Positions 44,451 to 54,500 of a stretch of 64,000 nt of DNA are shown here, piece after piece. The stretch's first letter is position 1, and the number at the start of each line of letters is the position of its first letter. The stretch covers positions 2,976,001 to 3,040,000 of the forward strand of contig CAUJLY010000002.1 of the NCBI GenBank assembly GCA_963281155.1, written 5' to 3'. Source of the stretch: Rhabditophanes sp. KR3021. Lineage: Eukaryota; Nematoda; Chromadorea; Rhabditida; Alloionematidae. The position numbers were made by a program, and so were the translations under genes. A model generated the notes under the pieces. It ran no database searches. It saw nothing but the letters and a program-made list of their open reading frames with translations, and had not been told where the DNA came from.

Positions 44451-47400
44451 TTAATAGTCGTTGAAATGAGAGTAATGGCGAATCTTATCGAACAGTTTCT
44501 GTCCGAGGTAAACACTAGCATCCAAGGTATCGGTGACGACAATCTTGGTTGGCATTTGCGGTGTAACGAAGGTGCAGAATCTGTTGTATGCTTCACAGGT
44601 CCCGATTGGTGTGACTAAATATTCTTGATCACTAGAGGTATGGCGTTTGTTGACATCAATTGATAATCTAATTTTAAGATCAGTTAAACCTGAAGCAGCT
44701 TTTAATTTTTCGACTATTTGTACCACGTTATTGGTGGTTCTTGGAATATGAATCAGCATATTTCCATGAGATAAAACCTGCTCTTCGACCTTTCTAGCTT
44801 TCGCACAATATTGGGGTAAGCATGTTAAAGATTGGGAAAATGCAAGAGCGTTGATGGTATCAGAGGCCCGTGCATACAAATCATCCCACTCATAATTCAT
44901 CAAAGCTTTATCATAATTCATGCCCATATCACAGCCAAACAAAGCATCACTAGTCTTGAACTTGTAAGAGCTACAAACACTAAATAAGTGCAAGCAAAGC
45001 CTTCCGATTCCTCCAATTTGTTCATTAATGTCAATACGAGTATTCAATTCTTCGGCAGTACAATCAGAAATACGATCGAGGAAGATTTTGCAATCTGTGT
45101 ACACTCCACTGTAGAAACCACATGACATTTGTATCAAAATAACAACTAAAAGTTTTGTCTCAATTTTGAATAGCAAATTATTCTCCTCACACCACATTTT
45201 GAAAAAGAAAAGTAATTTGCCGAGGTTAACGTATCTTTTCAAATATTTCTGAACTTCTTTCATATCACTGTCTTTCACTAATGGTTCAAGGAATTCCCTC
45301 AGTTTTATTCTATTGGCCTTAGTTTTGCAGTAGTTTATGATGTGATCACTAAGAAGTCTCCCAAAAATATCGGCTTCAAAAGTTTCCTTCACATTACTTG
45401 AGAGCATGTTAGTGTAGGCATTTTGTCTTAAAAAATCCCAAACAATCCAGGGGAAGGATAATATTTTGGATGAACTTCTGTCAGCCCTTTCAAACGCAAT
45501 TTTGTAACAAGCAACCCCAAATTGTTTCATTTGGACCGAAACTTGAGATACCGGTGTTTCAAGAATATAAGTCATATACTCTAATCCATCCTTCTTGTGC
45601 AACAATGGATAGTGTTCGTCCATCGAACAAAAATATTCAAGAATTTCTTTTCTAAAGGTATAAATAAGAATCTTTATCCTTTCAGCGATGATAACGTCGG
45701 CGTTAAAGTAAGACATAATATCTTCACGTTCATCAGTAACTCTGTTTCTTATTTCCATTCTGAACCCACTAAACAACTGAGCTTCGTCATCAATTCCAAA
45801 CATATCCAGCAAACTGTTGACAGCGGCACTGTACTTTATAAACAATTCAGTAACCTTTTCACGGTGTGTCTCCCATCCTTCGCACTCAAACAAGGGATTA
45901 ACTGAGGCATTTTTATCGAGACATCCTGAATTAGAAGACAATAAATTCTGTAATGTGTTGAGACGACGATATAACTGTCCAACAAGTCTATTTGATTGGT
46001 AAGAGAATTTGTAACGGGTCTCAATAAAGTCAGGAACGATTTTAGATTGTTCAGGTGGGCATGATTTTGTGCCTTTGGAAGTTAGCTTCTCAGGGAAAAC
46101 TCCCGTTTTTGCAAAATCCACAGCTTGATTGTGTTTCATGGCGATGTTATGGCAAACTTCAGACTCCAAACCATAAAAATCAGAGGCAATAAGATGAGCA
46201 GTAGCAATCTTTCCCACCGGATCTGTCTTGACGTAGTCAATCATAAAGTCCTTCATTTTATCATCCAAATCAATTGAATCGTAAACTAGAGACTCCTCTT
46301 TCTTGGAGGCCGTTGGTGTGAAGTCAAAAGCTGGCATACTGTAGTCAATGAAGAGTTCAGTATCGAAGAAAATACTGTATTCATCACCGTCGAGATCTGA
46401 ACCTGCCATTTCATCTGAATGCGGTCTCGGGCCATCTCTAGGAAATACAACAACGTCAATGAGATGATGAAGTTGGGGTATGTCAACAGCTTCAAACATT
46501 CTCACATCACCGGAAACAACTGTTGGGTTCTTAGTTATCATTACCTTTCCAGTATGAGTTATTCTCTTGACATCTACAAACTCATCCTTACTTTGAATGT
46601 TAACATTATCAGCATATTGAATGAATACTTGACCGTATTCTAAAGCGCCAGACTCATCAATAATTCCGAACATAGTTCTTCCCAAAGTGGATGGAATTTG
46701 AATCTTGAGTTTCTTTAATACCTAGAGAATTTTGGATCGTTAGTACTATATAATGTGATTTTCTTAATGATATTATAAATAAATGTGAATGAGATATTGT
46801 TTTGAAAAGACATTAATTGAAAGAGCGTTTATGCTCAGTGTTCAATGTTAAACATCTTAATAATGTCAAACTTTACTATTGAAGATTCGTCTTTTTGTTA
46901 TTCAAAGAGACGTGTATTATAGACATATTGGAAAATAAGAAACAAGTAGAAGCATTCTATATCGATGAATTGACTAGTAATGAAGCATTTGCCTTAGAAT
47001 ATGCTTTTATATCGGACCGTCCAGATGATTTGACAAATATCGACGGATCAGGTCAGCCTAACGATGTGACGTGGAAAACACTCTGATATTGTAGCTTTTA
47101 AAAAATACATCAATTTTAAAAGTTTGTTATTTAAAACTATTTCGTCTAATTGTATTTTTTTGAATTTTTCTTAAATTACCTAAAATGAAAATACAATTAG
47201 TTAAAGTGATTAAGGAAACCCCGACCTTACGAATTTGGTATATAGCAGCAGCGTTAATCAAAGACTTGAAAAAGGGCTCGGTTTGAAATGAAACAATAGA
47301 TGGTTGGATTAAATGCTTAACTCCGAAATGTTTGGTAGACATATCACAAAGACTCATATAAGCATGTTTTTCAGTTAACAAACTACTTCTCACATTTGAA

Positions 47401-50400
47401 ACATGGCGATCAAAAAGCTCATGCACACGCTTAACAATCTTTTCGTTGCATTGTGAAGATTGCATTTCCGATACCTGATCCAAAACATTAAGCAATGGTC
47501 GGTTCAGGGAAAGTTGTGAAGGAGCAGAGGGCTTTACGATCTCCAATTGCGTTTGTGAAACACTTCCTTTGAACTTCTTTTGAGATTGTCTAAATTTAAT
47601 ATCCAGTGGAAATTCTTTTAAATGGCCTTTTCCTTTAATCTTTAAATCTACCAATTTAATACCCTTTTCAAAAGCTTCAGTTGCGGCTTTATCCATGTAC
47701 GGATTAACTGATAATACTCCTTTAAATCCACGAAATCTAATTTGATAGCAGGCAGAAACGCGCTTGAAGTTTCGTAATGCTTTCAGAATATCATTAGCCA
47801 TCTTTAAGGAAACTGTAGCACAACCATCCGAAAAAATTCCCTCTTTTTCAGTAACCTTGTTGGCAGTCCAACATATTGTTGTAAAATCACTTTCAGTGAC
47901 AGAATTATGTTTGTCAATATGAGTTGCCTTTGCTTCCATAGCTTGAGTAAAACACTGTCCAATACGAGCCATCATTTTAGGAACATTTTCACGCTTAAAC
48001 GCTCCAAAATCTGTTCGAATATTGACAATTTCGGTTTTGTCGCCTTCATAGTAATAACATCCATTACTTCTCATTTGAGAATTGGAAGCTCCCAAATAGT
48101 TGAATGTTTTTCCAGCGACAACTATTCCCTCGATCATAATTCTGGATAAAACATCGCAAATGATCTTATCTCCTACAGAATGATCTTTCATAGACTTTCC
48201 ATCTTCGTCTTTGAAGATTAAACGGATAGTTTTTTGGCCATTAGGATCAAATTTCCTCAACATACGATTTGACATCATCTGTTCTGCCACTTTTAAGATA
48301 ACTCTTGTAGGAGTGATGATAGCTTTACGAACATAAATGTAGTCTTCTTTCAAATTCATTTCAGAAGCTCCCATAAACTTGCTTTGTTGTTCATAGATTT
48401 CACTAAAGAGAAGCATTACATCTTTGATAATAAAAGTTTCGTCAATTTTCCTCAAAGTTTCTTCAAGACTGTTCAAAGTAACAGAGGCATTCTGGCTATA
48501 CCGAGTGCAAATTGAATCAATAAACGCATCCCTCTTATTGATATCACGCAACAGTTGGTCAGCAATAATAAATCCACGACTAAATATAGCCTCAATCACA
48601 TACTTGAGTGGAAAAGAGTTTGTAAGATCTACTTTTCTAGTGCATTCAATATCTTGAAATGGGTGTGGAACATAACTTGTATGATCTTCTCTTTCAATCT
48701 GAAATCATTTATTAGCGCATTAATTATATTTATAAATTTAAGTATTTAATAGTTGAAGTTTCTCTATACTACATTACGATGCGACCCATACATTTCAATA
48801 TTAGCTCAAAGCTATTGATATTTTCACAATATTATGATCAAATATAGCTTTGTTACATTATTCTGATAAAGAGACAGACATATGTTAACAATTGTTGCAA
48901 GAACTATCAAGAAACTCTTTACTTAAGAGAGGAAATGAAACAACTGTTATACAGAAAGTATCAAAATCATTCTCCGAAGCTAGTGCCAGGTACGTCAGGT
49001 TTGAAAAGAAGGCAAATAATATTGGGCTCGAAAGGATTATGTGTCAGTATTTGTATTTGGTTATAAACAGGGATTATATTCTTTTAAAGCTAATACATTT
49101 GGATATGGGTGTCTTCTTATCATTTCTTTATAATTTTATATATTTTTACTGAAATATCTAGATTTTAACCTTGCTTTCTTTGTAATCCAAATTAAAATTC
49201 GTTTCACCATTGAAGTCTTTGAAGTTCCTGTTCTGATTGAAAATGAACCTCTTAAAGGATCCTCCAGACGACAACTTTCCAAAAAAATCAGTAAGGTTAT
49301 GAAAAGTAAACCTTTAGGAAAACTTACTTGAGTCTTCAAAAACTTCAAAGCGGAAATACGGAAGAGAATGGAAATAAAATAACTTAATTCAATATTCTTC
49401 CCGGCCAAAATTCAAGTTATCGGAAAGGAATTAGGTAAATTGTCTAGAAGCGAAGTGGTTACCCTTACTAAAGGAAAAAGTGTCTGCATTTTGAAACCAG
49501 AAGAAACTCCTTTTTAACCCCCAAGAAAGTCTAAGCCTGATTCCAGAATTAATTGTCCTTATTGCAAAGCACCTTATGCAAATAAAGTAAATCCAAAAGT
49601 TCATTTTAAAAATAGAGACTGTCGAGAGTTGGTTTTTTCATGCCAAACATTCGTTCAAAATACATCTGCAGTTGAAGTCGTAGATGCCATCAGGATAATG
49701 AAAAGGAATATTTACATGTTTGATAAGAACGAAGATTTTATTAATGATGTCATTTGGGATGAGTCTTATGGAAAGAATCAAATTACAGTCTTGAAGATGA
49801 AGTACAATTCGGAGGCAATCATGAAAATATCGAAAGCATCCTTATCAGAACCATCGGACTTCAAATCAAAAACTCAAATTCTGCAACATTTCTTTCGAAG
49901 AGGTCTTCAAACTGAATTCGGAACTTAATAGATGGTAGTCGATCTGATCATCGAAGAGTTCATTTACGCTTCTGATTTTATAAAGAAGATTGGCAATACT
50001 TTTTCTATTAGAATATCTCAATCCTATTATGCCATTAATCACAACAAACTTTTTTATCTCGTTAATTAATTTTCCATTACCTTGAAATTTTCAAAAATAA
50101 TATCCTTTGATGTTGCAGAACGGATTCGTTCCAAAATGTTGCTAAATGTTAAATGGTGCACATCTCGAAGTTCCATATAAAAGATACTGGATTCATGGAT
50201 GGCCTTCATTGAATAGTCGACTTGTGCTTGGCAAAATGTTCTAGCTCTTCGAAATTCGGTGTATTTCTTGGTGTATGTTTCAGTCACCTTAACAAAATAG
50301 TCTTGTAACGTTTTTACACAAACAGGTACGTCTAAGTGAAAACAAATCTTGAAGTCGTAAGAAAGAACAGGACTCTCATTGGGTCCTGGTGTCACACGCC

Positions 50401-51108
50401 TTGCTCTTTTGATGCTAACGGAAATCTTCTGGATTCCTTGATAAACTAAAGATAGCATTGCCGGCATATTTCGTGTTTGGTTATCAACCACATCGATTTG
50501 ATTTAATCTATTCATAAAGAAGAGAGTCATCATGTTAGTGTCGTGATAGAAATTACAGTAGATAGGCTCCGTTTCACTACCATCCAAATTTTTAACAGTT
50601 TGAAACCATATTTTGTTGCGAAGAGGTCCACAATCAAGATGGTCTACGGCGAAATGTTCGACAAGTATGTTTGGGTAAAACGAATTTGCCCACCCAAATG
50701 TTTTAACGGTCAAACATACATCAGCAAGACTAAAAGCATAATTGCAATGGTAAAGAAATTAAAAATTTACCAATAATCAAAGTAATCATTTGGCATGCGA
50801 CCAAGCTTTATACGGCATAAAATATTACTTGCTTCACTAGCTTCCATGATACTGTTGTGAAAGTCATAAAACAAAATACTATCTAATGGGGGGGCATTTT
50901 CCAAGATATACTCGATCCAAACTCCGAGATGTGGTTCTTCCTTTTTAATTGGTTCGGAAACACAAACACCAAACTTCTGTTTGATAGTTTCTAAAACAAC
51001 CGTTTGAATGAGATGGTTGACATGAGCATAATCACTCTCTTTGTCCAAAAGTGCTATATAGTTGATTTCAGCATGCAAAGATGGCATAACTGACGGCAGT
51101 GGATCCAT
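44451..51108 (-). CDS. RNA-dependent RNA polymerase (EGO-1/RRF-1 type)
   Basis: Exons 50771-51108, 50081-50729, 47226-48698 and 44451-46721 join in frame to 1576 residues, close to nematode EGO-1 length. The catalytic DLDGD (about 929-933, in GSDLDGDEYSIFFD) coordinates Mg2+. Flanking blocks STLGRTMFGIIDESG, YGQVFIQY and VVFPRDGPRPH are the cellular RdRP core. Role: makes secondary siRNAs on Argonaute-targeted transcripts in germline or perinuclear granules. The exon 3 donor is AAG|GTCGGG, unusual but the only junction that restores the frame. Two large introns (48699-50080 and 46722-47225) carry antisense relics. ATTTAG lies 2 nt before the ATG, so an acceptor or trans-splice site is possible. 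Confidence 0.93.
46842..47086 (+). pseudogene. GIY-YIG endonuclease C-terminal relic (copy 3), antisense in RdRP intron
   Basis: Plus-strand frame 46895-47086 encodes CIIDILENKKQVEAFYIDEL, then TSNEAFALEYAFISDRPDDL and TNIDGSG. The E..(A/L)E..(L/F)I......LTN..G.G pattern is the catalytic-Glu end of LEM-3/COG3680-like GIY-YIG nucleases. The GIY and YIG strands are not visible, so only the 3' part remains. It lies wholly in RdRP intron 46722-47225, antisense to RdRP. Its flank (47171-47225) is shared with the relic-bearing cyclase intron at 56.1 kb. Confidence 0.55.
48890..49927 (+). pseudogene. Zinc-finger-like coding relic, antisense in RdRP intron
   Basis: It fills most of the 1382-nt RdRP intron 48699-50080. 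Coding-like plus-strand pieces in order: 48892-48990 (KVSKSFSEASAR, then a donor-like AG|GTACGT); 49180-49325 (KKISKVMKSKPLGKL); 49403-49515; and 49530-49927, which contains INCPYCKAPYANKVNPKV then HFKNRDC, a C2HC-like zinc ribbon, and ends in a double stop. At least three stops or shifts break it. No reverse transcriptase or nuclease core is seen. It could be the N-terminal region of the same element family as the GIY-YIG relics; there is no direct proof. Confidence 0.45.
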
Positions 51109-51599
51109 AACTAAATTTAAAACAACCTTTCAGTATGGAGAGTTGTTAGTATAATAAATGGTCTCTTTCAAAGTCTATTGGAGACAAGCATACCTAATAA
51201 AATCATTCTTTTTAAAATGGCTCATCATAGTACATAAATACAATATCTTGATATGATATTAGGCGATTTATTAAAAAGTGCATGTCTTCTGCTCTTGAAA
51301 TAATTACATATTTGATCTTGGAACTAATTTAATGTCAATTCATTTGTCTTCTATTCAAAATACATATTACAAAGTATTTAAAAATATACAGATTATAAAG
51401 CATATATTATTAAGATTGTTTTTTAAACAATTAATTGGATGAAGGATATTTCGTCATGTGAAAATATAATTATAAACATGTTTTTTGATAGTTTATGTCT
51501 GAAAATGTACATACGTAATTATTAAATTGTTACTGACTCAAAATTTATTTAATAATATTTACAAATAAGTTAAAATGCATTTTCCGATGCCGAAAAAAA
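51109..51599. other. Intergenic between cyclase 3' end and RdRP start
   Basis: AT-rich. It contains the RdRP leader (AAATTTAG acceptor at about 51111) and cyclase 3' UTR. Nothing else supported. Confidence 0.5.
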
Positions 51600-54500
51600 T
51601 TAATTCAAAACTAAGAAATATGTTTTCATTAATCCTTTGCCTTTCACGTTTATGTTGCCCCTACATTCAAACTCAAACCCATCGTTTTCTAGTAATTGTT
51701 TTACCTCCTCCGTCACTTGAATCCGTCCTGGAATTCCTGAGCTATCCATTCTTCTAAAAAAGCAAGAATGAATATTTGGTAAAAGATTTCCAATCATTTA
51801 AATTTGATAAAAGATTTTCAATCATTTGAATTTTATAAAGGATATTTTTATGAACTTACGATGCTACATTTACTGTGTTCCCCCACACATCATAGTGCGG
51901 CTTTTCCATTCCGATGACACCGGCCACCACATGTCCAATTGATATCCCAATACGAAGTTTGAAGTTGTTAAAAGAGTGTTCATTAATAAAATCAAGTTTC
52001 TGCAATAATTCAATAGCAAACTTAATAACCGCTACAACGTGTGTATTTCCATTTGTATTGCCATACAATCCACTTGCAGCCATATAGGTTGTCGATATTG
52101 TTTTGATTTTTTCAATACAACTGAATTCCGGCTTGTTTAATAATTGATCAAAATCAACAATTATCTCATTCAACAGACGTAAGCATTCGACTCCTTCATT
52201 GTTAGCATCAAGTTCCATATAAAACTTGTCAAATTCGGTTATAGTTGCAAATATTATGCATGCGAAATCTCTGGCTTCACTGTAAAGTTCACTTCTGCGA
52301 TTAGGAAGTCTTGTCAAAAAATGATTGGCAACATGGGCTGAAAAAGATGCTAGTTAAATAATGTATTAGACTGTCGGTGATTCTAAGAGAGATGATGGAA
52401 TCAACCATCACTTCAGCAACTTCAATATTACTCTAAAGAATGGTTATTTATTCGGTCGAAGGGAGTCTAAAATGGACAATCAGGAACTATCCAGCCAAAA
52501 CTCTCACCTTAAGCTTCCAGTTCCTACTCAAGAGTTAGCCGAAGACTTAGAATTCATCTTAGTCGAAAGATTCAAGAGGCAGACCCCCAACTGTGGCTAC
52601 GGAAAATGTACTATGCTTGAAGTTTACCTTCTAAACCATGTCAATGTCTGTGCTGTTGCTGACATCTTGGTCAAAATGATGTTTGATCTTAAGATGGCTT
52701 TTGATATTTAATTTACGTTTTTGTCTCTACTTTTAATTTTAATAAATTCTGTTTACCTGGCAAGATATTTTCTAATACTTTTCTATTCTGCAAATGTCTT
52801 TTCTCCATTTCCGTTTTCTCGTCAATAGCTTGAAGCTTCCAAATGAAATCGTATCTTGCTATTAATTCTGACCTTCGACTTTGTAAGCTAATTAGCACTA
52901 CAGCAATGAGAATCAGGAATGTAAATGATAACTTAAGGAAACTGTCCGTTGCATTAGCTTCAGCACAATATTTGAGCAAGTCAGGGAAGGGTGCAAACCA
53001 AACGGCGAGAAGGCAACTGATGCAAATAAATATTGTAATTAACATTTTTTCAACTGCTAACAAGGACATAAATACACAAACTGATAACATGATGAGCAAA
53101 ATACAATCTACGATAATTTCTATTGGTAGATGGCCAAATGTATTTACTGAATCACATTTAGATAATTGCAAGATGGTTGTTGAGTTTTCAATTAGTGTCT
53201 CAAGTTTAGGTTCGCATCGGAAATGACACTCACTAATTGGGTCTATGAAGAATTGTAGAAATATAAAATACGTGAATAAGCAAAATATTCCAAGTATGAA
53301 AATAAATTTGTAAAAGCGGCTTAGAGTATATGGCTTCCGTTGACGAGTCTGCAATTAATTAAAAGTGAATATATTTTGCAAACTTTTAAAAACTCACTAG
53401 AAATGATTTCAGTACCAAGTACGCTACGACAATTATAATTACACAAACTGAAAATAGCCCGGAAATAGCCAATGAATGGTTGTACAAACCCCCAATACAA
53501 AGTACACCTGTTGCAAGAGCAAATATCATTAAGGCACACGATATTTGACCTAGAACAGAGTTTTCTTTGTAACGTAAAAACTTTTCTTCCATCTTCGATT
53601 TCTTAAAAATCAGAGTGCCAGGGGAGCAATACAATTGTTTCCATGTTTCTTTGTTGATTGCTTGGATACCCTTTAAAACGATAGATTACAACTTTTATAA
53701 AAAATGAATTTTATAATATATCGGTGTTTAATGAAGCTTAAGATCAACTACATAGATGCTAATATTACACAAATAAAATGTTTTTTGAAAATCAAAAAAT
53801 AAACTACGAGGATTTAATAAATCATTTTTTGTATACTTAAATGACTACTCATTCATTTTACACCGAATATAACTAATTATTTATGTACAGCTTAATTACC
53901 TGCATTAAATAATTCTCGACTTCTTCTTCTATATCTACCACTCTAGTAGCACCAGGTTTTGAATCAAATCCGGCTAAACCAAATATTTTCTTAGAAACCG
54001 GCGCGACATATGTTTGATGAGCTTGTAATTTAGGATTTTCTTCGGCAACAACGAAGTATGTTTTGACATTATGCGTCGCTAAATAATTAGACCTAGTTTC
54101 ACCATACCCAGGTTCAACTTTATAATTATTACCTAGGGCTAATAATGTTGCTTCCGTAATGTGAATTCTCCCTGGTAGCCCCCCACTCTCCATGTGATTC
54201 GCAAGCGTGGTGTCACTCGACCTGCAAGCAAAAATAAAGATATAAATAAATATCAGCAAAGAAGAATTCATCAAATCTTTCTACGTACCATACATCAAAC
54301 TGCCACTTCTTTAATCCCAAAATACCACATTGTGCTTTACCCTAAACAAACATTCAAATCTGAATATAATTTTAAACGAATTACCGAATGAACACCAATG
54401 CGCATGTTAACGTCGACCCCATGAAGTTCTCTAACTAATTTGATTGCATCTATCATTTCAAAACCCATTTGGACGGCACATACTGCGTGATCGTCTCTCC

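Noticed and set aside
52472..52711. Stand-alone 79-residue gene starting at ATG 52472
   Set aside because: The same frame is open and conserved upstream of that ATG, matching the other relics, so the fragment is the tail of a truncated nuclease inside an intron.
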